A DNA stretch of 64,000 bases from AWTP1-13 sp050248715 (GCA_050248715.1 JBFWRV010000013.1:1-64000), one strand, 5' to 3'; counted from the first letter of the stretch, positions 50,630-59,065 are shown. Numbers and translations: made by a program. The notes: a model not told the origin generated them from the sequence alone.

Positions 50630-51091
50630 TCAAGACCGGCCTCCCGCACGCGGCAAAATGACGTGCGTGCGATTGAAGCATGGCCGCCTCGCTCGAGGCT
50701 TTTCGCGCAAACGGCGGAGAATGACATCGCGCAGGACCGTGGCCTCGTTGTGGTTCTCATCGCGTGCAGCGTAGATCAGAGTCAGCTTTCCCTGCCGGGC
50801 AAGCCGTACGAGCGTTGACAGTGCCTCGCGCGCAGGCGATTTCGCCAGCTCGGCGCGATAGCGTGTCTTGAATTCATCCCAGCGGGCGGGGTCGTGATTG
50901 AACCATCGGCGCAGGTCCGCACTAGGAGCTACATCCTTCTGCCACTCGTCGAGCGCCAACGACTTGCGCGCCACGCCTCGCGGCCAAAGCCGATCGACCA
51001 GCACGCGACAGCCATCCTCCTCGGCGGGTGAGACATAGGCGCGCTTGATGCACACTGCGTCCGCCCGCTCATGTGAGCTCTTCTTGACCAT
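50630..51091 (-). CDS. DUF488 family protein (YeaO-like)
   Basis: A 153-residue protein with the DUF488 core: VCIKRAYVSPAEEDGCRVLV, DRLWPRGVARKSLALDEWQK, DVAPSADLRRWFNHDPARWD, EFKTRYRAELAKSPAREALS and KLTLIYAARDENHNEATVLR. Family function is unproven, though related proteins are found with stress or uric-acid genes. The C-terminal Arg-rich tail (KPRARRPCFNRTHVILP) is longer than usual. Same strand as the rnk group but 200 bp apart. Confidence 0.92.
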   Translation of the reverse strand: MVKKSSHERADAVCIKRAYVSPAEEDGCRVLVDRLWPRGVARKSLALDEWQKDVAPSADLRRWFNHDPARWDEFKTRYRAELAKSPAREALSTLVRLARQGKLTLIYAARDENHNEATVLRDVILRRLREKPRARRPCFNRTHVILPRAGGRS

Positions 51092-51153
51092 GCTTTGACC
51101 GCGTTGCGGAACCGGTTGAATACCTGCACCTCAATATATAGCGACGATGCATC

Positions 51154-52062
51154 TTAACAACCCGTCGGGGACACTCTTTGACCGGCGTGCGTGCCGACGG
51201 CATCGCGTGTCGTCTTGTCGCCGACCTGCTCCGAGCCGACGTCGAGCGGACCGGCTCCGACCTCATCGAGTCTTCGGTGGCCGAGGGTAGGCGGATCCGA
51301 CTGACCGGCCCATACGAGCTTGTGAGGGTCGAACGCACCATCGATCGTCGGTTTGATGATCTGGAAGTAGGGCGACACGTCAAAGTCGCGCGGCGCGAAC
51401 AAACTGTGGTGGCGTATGTGCAGGATTTCGTTCAGCGCCGGCTCGCTCAAGGGTTGGCCGGTTTTCTGCCCTATGCGCGGCAGTATTATGGGGTAGCGGA
51501 CGCTTTGGAAGGCTTGCGCGATGAGCGTGGAGCAGATGGCGCGCGTGGGATCACCAGAGCCGAGTGCGATCATGCGCCGACGCCACCGTATCGGAACCGG
51601 AGGCGTTGGGAACAGATATCGCGCGAGGTCGAGGATGTGCCGCGTGTCGTACTTTTGGCCGATACGCGAGGCGGCGAAGGAGACAACCTGTACTCTCTCC
51701 ATCTCGGAGAGGCCTGCCGGGCGACAAATGCGAACGTTGAATCCGCGATACTTGGAGAGCGGGACCGCCACAACGCCTCGACCTACATTGGCCTCGATGA
51801 GAACGCACCCCTCACCGCAGCCGCGCACCACCGATTCCCCGGCACAAAGGGCAGCGTGCGACCAGGTCGACTGCGTGAGATACTTGATCGCGGTTGCGAG
51901 CTTCTGGCGGCCTTCGATGGGAAGCACATCGGCCGGCCGCAGAACCCGGCGCAGCATGTCGAACTGGGAGGCACTGAGCGGTTCGTTGCCGGCTGTCGGC
52001 GTCTCGAGCCGCTCAGCGATGCGGCGCCCGATCCAATCCAGAACCGTGTCGAGGAACGGCAT
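51154..52062 (-). CDS. YiiX/YebB-like NlpC/P60-type cysteine hydrolase
   Basis: A 302-residue protein of the permuted papain-like amidase group. Catalytic candidates are H69 in QSTWSHAALCAG (the leading histidine) and C177 in PTRAICSTLIAQAFQ. Context segments: LRPADVLPIEGRQKLATAIK, VVAVPLSKYRGFNVRICRPA and ASRIGQKYDTRHILDLARYL. No signal peptide, so a cytosolic lipid- or peptide-amide target is likely. Length exceeds the minimal fold by a C-terminal tail of about 60 residues with low complexity. Stand-alone gene. Confidence 0.85.
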   Translation of the reverse strand: MPFLDTVLDWIGRRIAERLETPTAGNEPLSASQFDMLRRVLRPADVLPIEGRQKLATAIKYLTQSTWSHAALCAGESVVRGCGEGCVLIEANVGRGVVAVPLSKYRGFNVRICRPAGLSEMERVQVVSFAASRIGQKYDTRHILDLARYLFPTPPVPIRWRRRMIALGSGDPTRAICSTLIAQAFQSVRYPIILPRIGQKTGQPLSEPALNEILHIRHHSLFAPRDFDVSPYFQIIKPTIDGAFDPHKLVWAGQSDPPTLGHRRLDEVGAGPLDVGSEQVGDKTTRDAVGTHAGQRVSPTGC

Positions 52063-52086
52063 AGGGCACCTCTGAGCCGCCGGGCG

Positions 52087-52769
52087 CTACCTGCTCAAAT
52101 TTGCTCCGGCCCTCCCGCCTGCAGGGTTTGGTGCGAGGGCGTGGCCGGCTTCGGCCGACGCCAAGTCCCGCTCCATGGCGATCTCGGCCTGTAGATTTTG
52201 CACATCACGATGAATGGAAGCTGCCGCGAGCAGACGTCCGCCGCGCTTGTACCGCAGCATGCAGTCGCCGGCGGCGATGTCGCCCTCGATGGTCAGCTCG
52301 TCCCAGGCTTCGGCGTGGCCGACGTAGTTGATGGGCACGTCGTAGTGCTGACTCCAGAAGAACGGCACGTCCTCATATCGCTCGGCGGCGCCCAGCATGT
52401 TCCGCGCCGCGGTCTGCCCCTGGCGTTCTGCAACAACCCAGTGCTCGACCCGGAGCTGCTGGCCGCTGAGGCGATCGGGCCAACGTGCGATGTCGCCTGC
52501 CGCGTATATTTCAGGTGCGCTCGTTTCGGGTGCCGTGCCCGCCAGATAGTCCTTGGACAGGTTCGGGCGGTCCACAGGGGCTGCGGCATCCTGGCTGATC
52601 ATCAGCAGCTTTCCTTGATAGCCGCCGCGGCGGAGCGTCTCGGCTGCAGCAAACCCCGCGGCGCCGCCGCCTATGATGAGAATCCGCGACGGCCGCTGGC
52701 CGGGAACGCGGCGACGGAGACGCCAAGCGCGAGATCGGGCCCCTTGTGAGCATCCGGTGCTGCTGTCAT
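52087..52769 (-). pseudogene. Rieske-FAD oxidoreductase (AIFM3/ferredoxin reductase-like) with two internal deletions
   Basis: Three pieces remain in order. The first 25 residues (TAAPDAHKGPDLALGVSVAA) match the start of a Rieske-domain protein. Then, in another frame, the FAD loop SRILIIGGGAAGFAAAETLR and VDRPNLSKDYLAGTAPE. Then, after a jump near 52525, TSAPEIYAAGDIARWPDRLS, RVEHWVVAERQGQTAARNML and VPFFWSQHYDVPINYVGHAE to the C-terminus. The Rieske cluster domain and nearly the whole NAD-binding domain are gone (intact relatives have about 500 residues). Without them it cannot work as a reductase. Confidence 0.8.
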
Positions 52770-52901
52770 GGCTCCGCCTCCTGCTGTGGACCACGTCAGG
52801 CGTCAACGTCTCGCCTGCAGCATCGGGCGTGCGGCGGGAGAGAAGGTTCCCGGTTTCCCGGCCGGGAACTTTCGGCCCCGACCTGCATCCAATCGACGGA
52901 T

Positions 52902-53096
52902 ATGGCGGCGTTGCTCGGATTGCGCGAGGAGACGGTCAAGACGAGGCTGCATCGCGCTCGACGCATGTTGCGGCAGTCCCTGGAGGGGCGTTTGGCCTCC
53001 ACTTTGCGGGACGCGTTTCCGTTTGCCGGCGCAAGGTGCGCAAGGATTACCGAAGCCGTGCTCGCGCGGATGGACAGCAATCGCAAAGTCGACTGA
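52902..53096 (+). pseudogene. ECF sigma factor C-terminal remnant (region 4)
   Basis: MAALLGLREETVKTRLHRAR and RMLRQSLEGRLASTLRDAFP match the region-4 helix-turn-helix and tail of an ECF sigma factor; FAGARCARITEAVLARM is the usual end of a subgroup. Region 2 and the region 4 start are missing; upstream DNA in this frame is not protein-like. It lies 132 bp from the deleted reductase, so the same rearrangements probably hit both. Confidence 0.65.
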
Positions 53097-53514
53097 GGCT
53101 TGGCGCCGGCATCTCGTCCATCGGCGCCGCGGGCAGGGGCCGGGCATCGCGCGCGCATCATTCGCGAGATGGCGCTCAGCGACTTGAGGGCGCCGGCGAC
53201 AGGGTGTACCGTCGCGGCAGGCTTCACATGATCGCCGGGTGCTCGCTGCCGCGAATGAGCCCCGCCCAGCTTCACACCCATGAACATCGGGGCGCGGGGT
53301 GGGGGCCGGAAAAAGGGCCGGCCCCTGCCGCGCCGGAAGACCATTGGCTATCGGCCCCTTCCGGCACGGTCGAGTTGAACGGCAAAGCGACCCTGCGAAG
53401 CACAGATGGTGCTGCCCGACCGCAGAGGCGGCGGCATCACCAACCGAGGCCGCCTCCTACGGCACCGGTCCGCCGCCGCCAATGCGGACCTCTTCCAAAC
53501 GCAGGAGATTTCCA
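53097..53514. other. 418-bp intergenic stretch with a GC-rich hairpin
   Basis: No protein-like frame. GGGGCCGG (53302-53309) and CCGGCCCC (53318-53325) form a perfect 8-bp stem around AAAAAGGG; it may be a terminator-like or repeat element. The right end holds the AGGAGAT ribosome site of the isochorismatase-family gene. Confidence 0.5.
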
Positions 53515-54147
53515 ATGACCAAGCCCTACACCCGACTCGACAAGACCCAGGCCGCTGTTCTCCTGGTTGACCATCAGACCGGTCTGCTGTCGCTGGTGCG
53601 CGACATCGATCCGGACAAGTTCAAGAACAACGTGCTGGCGGTCGCCGACCTCGCCAAGTATTTCAAGCTACCGACCATCCTGACCACGAGCTTCGAGGAT
53701 GGTCCCAACGGCCCGCTGGTTCCGGAGCTCAAGCAGGCTTTCCCCGATGCGCCATTCATCCCGCGTCCGGGCCAGATCAACGCCTGGGACAATCCTGATT
53801 TCGTCAAGGCGGTGAAGGCGACGGGCAGGAAGCAGCTCATTATCGCCGGCGTGGTGACGGAGGTCTGTGTCGCATTCCCGGCCCTGTCGGCCATCGCCGA
53901 GGGCTATGAAGTGTTCGTCGTCACGGACGCGTCAGGCACGTTCAACGATATCACGCGGCGTTCGGCGTGGAGCCGCATGGCGGAGGCCGGAGCGCAGCTC
54001 ATGACCTGGTTCGGGCTGGCCTGCGAGCTGCATCGCGACTGGCGCAACGACATCGAAGGCCTCGGCACGCTCTTCTCCAACCACATCCCCGACTACCGCA
54101 ATCTCATAACCAGCTACACGACGATGAAGTCGGCCAAGGGCGGGTGA
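53515..54147 (+). CDS. Isochorismatase-family hydrolase (YcaC-like)
   Basis: A 210-residue cysteine hydrolase. The triad is visible as D19 (AVLLVDHQTGLL), C118 (IAGVVTEVCVAFPA) and a basic residue in the FIPRPGQINAWDNPDF region (R84; YcaC has Lys or Arg near here). Other parts: FKLPTILTTSFEDGPNGPLV and VVTDASGTFNDITRRSAWSR. E. coli YcaC is a cytosolic octamer of unknown substrate, and these proteins often respond to stress. ATG 53515 has AGGAGAT upstream; the frame is open further but not protein-like. Confidence 0.93.
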   Translation: MTKPYTRLDKTQAAVLLVDHQTGLLSLVRDIDPDKFKNNVLAVADLAKYFKLPTILTTSFEDGPNGPLVPELKQAFPDAPFIPRPGQINAWDNPDFVKAVKATGRKQLIIAGVVTEVCVAFPALSAIAEGYEVFVVTDASGTFNDITRRSAWSRMAEAGAQLMTWFGLACELHRDWRNDIEGLGTLFSNHIPDYRNLITSYTTMKSAKGG

Positions 54148-54195
54148 TCGTGCTTGCGGCTCGCCGCGACAGGCGCGGCGAGCCGTCCACCAGCC

Positions 54196-54855
54196 TCAAT
54201 CCTCGCACCACATGCGCAGCAGGTTGGCGGCGCACTTGGCGAGAAGGTCGCCGTCCTCGCTCTTGCCCTCCCGGTCGAACAGGCGGCGGCGGGCGGTCTC
54301 GAGATCGAACAGCAACTCGCGCCGGCTCGCATCGCGGATGAGGCTGCGTACCCAGCCGACGGCGGCGAGGCGCGTGCCGTGCGTGACGGGCGCGACGCGA
54401 TGGAGGCAGGTGGCCGGGTAGGTGACGAGGCTGCCTGCGGCCAGCTTGTAGGCATCCTCGCCCGCGCTGGTCGAGAGGATCAGCTCGCCGCCGTCGTAGC
54501 TTTCCGGCGGTGAGAGAAAAAGTGTGAAGGAGCAGTCGGTGCGGGCGCCGCCCATCAACGCGTCGTCGACGTGCGCGCCGTATTCGTGGCCCGGCTCATA
54601 GCGCGAGAACATCGGCCCGAGGATGAGCTTGGGCCGCACCGCCAAGTTGAACAACGCATGCCCGTCAAGCCGCGCCTCTACCAGTCGAGACACATGATCC
54701 AGCTCGGGTCCTGCGTCGGCCTGCAGGTTCGCCTTGACGAGCCTCGCCGCCCAGCCGGCGGTGCTCCTGCCGTCGACGAACGTTGCACTCGCGAGGCCGT
54801 CGACGACCTCGGTTAGGTCGGTGGGCGATAGCACGTCGGCAATGGCCAGGATCAT
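54196..54855 (-). CDS. PKHD-type hydroxylase (PiuC-like Fe(II)/2-oxoglutarate dioxygenase)
   Basis: A 219-residue oxygenase. The iron triad is H95-x-D97 in GHEYGAHVDDALMG and H152 in TCLHRVAPVTHG; R162 in THGTRLAAVGWV binds 2-oxoglutarate. The N-terminal MILAIADVLSPTDLTEVVDG and the C-terminal LFDREGKSEDGDLLAKCAAN fit the PiuC family, which is usually linked to iron-siderophore uptake. It is divergent from the periplasmic protein/di-heme peroxidase operon with a 142-bp gap containing an AT-rich TATATATT (54928-54935), a likely promoter and perhaps iron-regulator site. Confidence 0.94.
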   Translation of the reverse strand: MILAIADVLSPTDLTEVVDGLASATFVDGRSTAGWAARLVKANLQADAGPELDHVSRLVEARLDGHALFNLAVRPKLILGPMFSRYEPGHEYGAHVDDALMGGARTDCSFTLFLSPPESYDGGELILSTSAGEDAYKLAAGSLVTYPATCLHRVAPVTHGTRLAAVGWVRSLIRDASRRELLFDLETARRRLFDREGKSEDGDLLAKCAANLLRMWCED

Positions 54856-54997
54856 GCGCGCTCCTCGAGACGGCCTGCAGGAGGTCCCTTCGCCGCACGG
54901 CGTGGGCATCTTTTGACGACGGTATCGTATATATTGGAACGTCTTAGAAGAGGGGTCCGACCCGCCGGCGACCGACCCTGCCAGCCAAGGAACGGAC
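54856..54997. promoter_or_regulatory. Divergent promoter region of the dioxygenase and peroxidase operon
   Basis: The only AT-rich patch, GTATCGTATATATTGGAAC around 54922-54940, probably contains the promoter core for one or both directions. TTGACG at 54913-54918 is too close to it for a standard 17-bp spacer. No clear Fur, Irr or RirA consensus could be made out by eye. Confidence 0.45.
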
Positions 54998-55828
54998 ATG
55001 GCCAAGCTCACGCGCAAACTCTGGGTCGGGATCGGTGCCGCGACGCTCGCGACCGCTCCGATCGCCGGCGGGGCGGTTGCCCAGGATGCAACCCACAAGG
55101 GGCATGGCCAGCCGCCTCCGGCGGCTGAGAAGGGGCCGGCTGTCGCCAATCCGGCCGAGGGCGGCGAGGCCTACCTCACCGACGGCGGTCCGCGCGATAC
55201 CCGCATCCGCTTCTACCGCGACATCGCCTTGATGCGCGGCCACCTCCTCGTCGGCGGGGAGTTGATCGGTCTCGATCTGTGGGACGAGGCGCTGCCGCAC
55301 TTCCTGCATCCAACCGAAGAGCTCTATGGGTTGATGGAAAAGTATATCCAGCTCCACAGCATGCGCCCCTTCAAGCGCGAGCTGCAGGTGCTGGCCCAGG
55401 CCGTCAAGGCCAAGCGCAAGGGCGCCTATGAGCAGGCGCTCAAAGCCGTCGACCAGCGGCTCGATGGAGCGCTCGACGTGGCCAAGCGGTTCATGAAGCC
55501 GGTGCGCGGCTTCACCGCGCGCTCCGCGGCGGAGGTCCTGAAGGTGGCGCTCAGCGAATACGAGGCTTCCATCGAAGATGGCCGCTTCACCAAGCCCGTC
55601 GAATATCAGGACAGCCGCGGCTTCGTCCTGCAGGCGGAGCGCATGTTCGAGGGCGCGGCTCCGGAGCTCGGCAAGGCGGACGCGGCGGCGCTCGAGCGCA
55701 TTCGTACCGCGCTCGCCAAGCTCAAGGCGGCCTGGCCGGCGCCCATGCCCCCGAGCGCGCCTGTGCTGCAGGCCGGCGAAATGTCGGCGCTGGTCTCGGA
55801 CATCGAGCTGCATGCCTCGAGGTACTGA
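54998..55828 (+). CDS. Periplasmic helical protein of unknown function, partner of the di-heme peroxidase
   Basis: A 276-residue exported protein: signal peptide MAKLTRKLWVGIGAATLATA with cleavage near AVA-Q. The mature part is mostly helical, with IRFYRDIALMRGHLLVGGEL, LWDEALPHFLHPTEELYGLM and QLHSMRPFKRELQVLAQAVK. Histidines in MRGHL, PHFLHPTEE could bind metal or heme, a pattern also seen in imelysin/EfeM-like helical proteins, but the family is not certain. Its stop overlaps the peroxidase start (TGATG), so both are translated together and probably function together in the periplasm. Confidence 0.8.
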   Translation: MAKLTRKLWVGIGAATLATAPIAGGAVAQDATHKGHGQPPPAAEKGPAVANPAEGGEAYLTDGGPRDTRIRFYRDIALMRGHLLVGGELIGLDLWDEALPHFLHPTEELYGLMEKYIQLHSMRPFKRELQVLAQAVKAKRKGAYEQALKAVDQRLDGALDVAKRFMKPVRGFTARSAAEVLKVALSEYEASIEDGRFTKPVEYQDSRGFVLQAERMFEGAAPELGKADAAALERIRTALAKLKAAWPAPMPPSAPVLQAGEMSALVSDIELHASRY

Positions 55829-57300
55829 TGTGGCGCTCCTTGCTCGCAAGCTGGGTCGAGCGGGGCGATGACCCGATGCGGCCAGGTGGGACGCGCGTTC
55901 GCGTTGGGTCTGCGCTTCGCTTGACCCAACCTACGCACGAACGCCTCGCTCTCCCCACCCCGGGGGGAGCAAGGGCTCCTGCTGCCTTCGCACTCGGGGC
56001 GGCGCTGGGCTTTGCGACGCTGGGAGCGCTCGCGCTGTGGCCGTCGGGTGGCAACGCGCGCCAACCCGGCGACGACCTCGCGGCCCTCAAGGCCCGCTTC
56101 GCCCGCCCGGCGTTCGTGCCCAATCCCAACTTCAACCCACCGACGCCGGCCAAGATCGCGCTCGGCAAGCGGATCTTCGAGGACCCGGAGATGTCGGCGA
56201 CAGGCACCATCTCCTGCGCGTCGTGCCACGATCCAAAGCTGGCCTTCACCGACGGCGAGCCGACGGGCAAGGGCGTCACCGGCCGCAGGCTGGTCCGGCA
56301 TACGCCGAGCCTGTGGAACCTGGCGTGGAGCCCGCTGCTGTTCTGGGACGGGCGGGCGACGACTCTCGAGAACCAGATCAGGTTTCCCATCGAGCATCCG
56401 GACGAGATGGGCTCCTCGCTCGACAACGCCGTCGATCGCTTCAGTCGCCACGATGACTACGTGCGCGCGTTTGCCGAGGCGTTCCCGTCGGAGCCCGCAA
56501 TCACGGCAGGCAGCATCGCCAAGGCGGTAGCGGCCTACGAGCGTACGCTGGTGTCGCCGCCGACGCGGTTCGACCGCTGGGTCGCCGGCGACGAGAAGGC
56601 GCTGACGCCTTTGGAGATCAACGGCTTCAAGCTCTTCGCCGGCAAGGGCAAGTGCATCAGCTGCCACAAGGGTTTCGCCTTCACCGACTATAACTTCTAC
56701 GACATCGGCCTGCCGAGCGAGGACAAGGGCCGCGGCGCCGAGATCGGACTGCCTGCGGCGGACCACGCGTTCAAGACGCCGACCCTGCGCGAGCTCGTCT
56801 GGACCGCGCCCTACATGCACGACGGATCGCTCGGCACGCTCGACGACGTGGTACGCATCTACGAGATGGGCGGCATCGACCGTCCGACGCGTGCCAAGGA
56901 CCTGCCGCCGGTGATCCGGTTGTCGGATCAGGAGCGCAACGATCTTGTCGCGTTCCTCGAGAGCTTGTCGAGCGAGACCCCACCGCAGCCTTCGCGCGAA
57001 GCCTGGGTGAATGCCGCCCCGCGCGTCGCCCGACCGCTGCCGGTCAGCACCACGGTGGTGAGCCAGGCCGACAAGCTGTTCTCGCCCGACACAATCCGGG
57101 TGAAGGCCGAACAGCCGATCACCATCCTCAACGACGACACGCGAACTCACAACGTGCGCATCTACGACCCGCGCTTCGATTACAACTCGGGGGCGCAGGA
57201 GCCGCACGAGTCGATCTCGATCCGCTTTCCCGTGTCCGGCACATTCGAGGCGTTCTGCGCCATCCATCCGACCATGCGGCTGACGGTGGTGGTGGAGTAG
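55828..57300 (+). CDS. Di-heme cytochrome c peroxidase (MauG/CCP-like) fused to a C-terminal cupredoxin
   Basis: A 490-residue periplasmic protein. Two c-type heme sites are CASCHDPK (C130, C133, H134) and CISCHKGF (C276, C279, H280). They sit in a CCP/MauG framework (NPPTPAKIALGKRIFEDPEM, TPSLWNLAWSPLLFWDGRA, FKTPTLRELVWTAPYMHDGS). A cupredoxin domain follows from about residue 395 with a full type-1 copper set: H441 (THNVRIY), C477, H480 and M483 (FCAIHPTMRL). The N-terminal 60 residues are odd: the signal anchor (AAFALGAALGFATLGALALW) lies behind about 50 residues encoded largely by a palindromic repeat. Coupled to the gene upstream. Confidence 0.92.
   Translation: MWRSLLASWVERGDDPMRPGGTRVRVGSALRLTQPTHERLALPTPGGARAPAAFALGAALGFATLGALALWPSGGNARQPGDDLAALKARFARPAFVPNPNFNPPTPAKIALGKRIFEDPEMSATGTISCASCHDPKLAFTDGEPTGKGVTGRRLVRHTPSLWNLAWSPLLFWDGRATTLENQIRFPIEHPDEMGSSLDNAVDRFSRHDDYVRAFAEAFPSEPAITAGSIAKAVAAYERTLVSPPTRFDRWVAGDEKALTPLEINGFKLFAGKGKCISCHKGFAFTDYNFYDIGLPSEDKGRGAEIGLPAADHAFKTPTLRELVWTAPYMHDGSLGTLDDVVRIYEMGGIDRPTRAKDLPPVIRLSDQERNDLVAFLESLSSETPPQPSREAWVNAAPRVARPLPVSTTVVSQADKLFSPDTIRVKAEQPITILNDDTRTHNVRIYDPRFDYNSGAQEPHESISIRFPVSGTFEAFCAIHPTMRLTVVVE
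55845..55970. repeat. REP-like palindromic element inside the di-heme peroxidase gene
   Basis: The stretch contains TTGGGTC-TGCGCTTCGCTT-GACCCAA with perfect 7-bp arms, followed by CCTACGC and later a GGGGGGAGCAAGG run. This palindrome type is a common intergenic repeat in Rhizobiales. Here it lies within the open frame between the first codons and the signal anchor, lengthening the N-terminus in frame. The boundaries are approximate. Confidence 0.7.
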
Positions 57301-57302
57301 CT

Positions 57303-57472
57303 GTCATTCCGGCTGGAGCGCAAAACGCCTCCGGTTCACAGCATTCGCGCCGCATCTCGTCGCTCAGTGCTCTGGGTTCCGGCCTGCGCCGGAATGACGT
57401 TTGGGGCGACGCGCGACACCTCGAACTGACGTCATGCACAAATTGGCGTCATCCCGGCGGAGGCCGGGAACC
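57303..57472. repeat. REP-like palindromic elements between the peroxidase and the ThDP gene
   Basis: GTCATTCCGGC (57303-57313) and its exact complement GCCGGAATGAC (57388-57398) are 75 bp apart, with GGTTCCGGCCTGCGCCGGAATG at the second end. A second unit GTCATCCCGGCGG...GCCGGGAACC lies at 57448-57472. This is the GTCATTCCGGC-type repeat family seen widely between genes in proteobacteria. It fills most of the 205-bp gap between the two convergent genes. Confidence 0.8.
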
Positions 57473-57505
57473 ATGCGCCCGGCCGTGCCTCGTTCCCTTC
57501 GGTCC

Positions 57506-59065
57506 CTACAACGCGACCTCGACGAGGTAGGGGCCTTGCGAGCGCAGGCCGGCGGTGAGGCCCTTGACGAGTTGATCACAGTCCTTTGCCCGCATCCCTT
57601 CCACGCCCATGCCTTTCGCCATCGAGACCCAATCGAGATCGGGGCGGCCGATGGTGAGCATGTCAACGGCGCGGGGACCGGGATTGCGCACGCCCACGTT
57701 GGTGAGTTCGCCGCGCAGGATATTGTAGCTGCCGTTGGCGAAGATCAGCACGGTGACGTCAAGGCCCTCGCGCGCCATGGTCCAGAGCGACTGCAGCGTG
57801 TACATGGCGCTGCCGTCACCGACGAGCGCGACGATCTTGCGGTCCGGGCAGGCGATGGCGGCGCCGACCGCCACGGGCGTGGCGTAGCCGATGGAGCCGC
57901 CGCGGTTGTTGATCCAGTCGTGCGGCGGCGCGCCGGCCGTCTCGGGGAAGAACTCGCGCCCCGTGGTGACGCTTTCGTCAACGACGATGGCGTTCTCGGG
58001 CAGCAGCGCGCCGAGGATCGATGCAATGGCGGGCGGCGTGATCGCGCCTGTCGGCAGGGCGGGACGGCGCGGCGCTGCGACGCCGGCCGGTGGGGTGCTC
58101 AGGGCGCCCAGCTCCGCGGCGAGCGCTTCGAGCGCGGCTTCGATGTCGTCCTCGATGCCGGCCAGCTTGGTCGACTTGGCGTCCTTGGGCATCAGCAGGC
58201 TCGGCTTGTCGGGATAGGCGAAGAAGGCAACGGGTTCGCGAGCGCCGACGAGCACGAGGTTGCCCGCGGCCTTCATCACGCCGAGCGCCTTCTCCACCAC
58301 GTAGGGGATGCGCTCGACCTGCACCCGGCCAGCCCCGCGCTCCAGCCGTGTATTGGCGCCCTCGGTGAGGATGCCGCATCCGGTCTTGGCGGCGATGCGT
58401 CCGGCAAGCTCGAGGCAGCGATGGCGGAGCGCGGCACCGCCCATCAGCAGCGTCGCCCTCTGGCCGCTCTTCAGCAGGGCAGCGGCGGCCTTGACGGCAT
58501 CCTCGGAAACCTTCGGCGGTGCTGATGGCGGCGCGGTCGCGGCGATGCCCTCGGCCGGGCCCCAGGCCGTGTCGGCCGGCAGGATCAGGGTGGCGATCTG
58601 GCCGGGCGTCTGTCGCGCCGCGGCGATGGCGAGCGCGCCATCCGCGGCGATGGTGCGCGAGTTGGGCGAAGTCTTGACCCAGTGCGACATCGGGGCCGCG
58701 ACGCCCTCGATGTCGGAGGTGAGGGGCGCGTCATGGGCGATATGGTAGGTCGCATGCTCGCCGACGATGTTGACGACGCCGGAGTTGGCCTTCTTGGCGT
58801 TGTGCAGGTTGGCAAGCCCGTTGGCGAGGCCGGGCCCCAGGTGCAGCAGAGTCGAGGCCGGGCGCCCGAGCATGCGGTAGTAGCCGTCGGCGGCGCCCGT
58901 AACCACGCCCTCGAACAGGCCCAGCACGCAGCGCATCCCCGGAACCTTGTCGAGCGCGGCGACGAAATGCATCTCCGAGGTGCCCGGATTGGTGAAACAG
59001 ACGTTCACGTCCCCCGCAAGCAGGGTGCGCACCAGGCTTTCCGCTCCATTCATCTCACTGGTCAT
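57506..59065 (-). CDS. Thiamine-diphosphate-dependent enzyme (acetolactate synthase large subunit-like)
   Basis: A 519-residue ThDP enzyme: N-terminal Pyr domain (LAGDVNVCFTNPGTSEMHFV, RCVLGLFEGVVTGAADGYYR with the cofactor glutamate in LFEGV, LLHLGPGLANGLANLHNAKK), a central domain, and a C-terminal PP domain with GDGSAMYTLQSLWTMAREGL and ILIFANGSYNIL-like VLIFANGSYNILRGEL. It resembles the acetolactate synthase-like/benzoylformate decarboxylase branch; the true reaction is unclear. ATG 59065 is chosen; the frame extends 33 codons further with non-conserved sequence. Codirectional with TctABC but separated by 244 bp. Confidence 0.9.
   Translation of the reverse strand: MTSEMNGAESLVRTLLAGDVNVCFTNPGTSEMHFVAALDKVPGMRCVLGLFEGVVTGAADGYYRMLGRPASTLLHLGPGLANGLANLHNAKKANSGVVNIVGEHATYHIAHDAPLTSDIEGVAAPMSHWVKTSPNSRTIAADGALAIAAARQTPGQIATLILPADTAWGPAEGIAATAPPSAPPKVSEDAVKAAAALLKSGQRATLLMGGAALRHRCLELAGRIAAKTGCGILTEGANTRLERGAGRVQVERIPYVVEKALGVMKAAGNLVLVGAREPVAFFAYPDKPSLLMPKDAKSTKLAGIEDDIEAALEALAAELGALSTPPAGVAAPRRPALPTGAITPPAIASILGALLPENAIVVDESVTTGREFFPETAGAPPHDWINNRGGSIGYATPVAVGAAIACPDRKIVALVGDGSAMYTLQSLWTMAREGLDVTVLIFANGSYNILRGELTNVGVRNPGPRAVDMLTIGRPDLDWVSMAKGMGVEGMRAKDCDQLVKGLTAGLRSQGPYLVEVAL

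Noticed and set aside
57401..58525. 374-residue plus-strand frame opposite the ThDP enzyme
   Set aside because: No family motif; it is the complement of a conserved ThDP-binding sequence.
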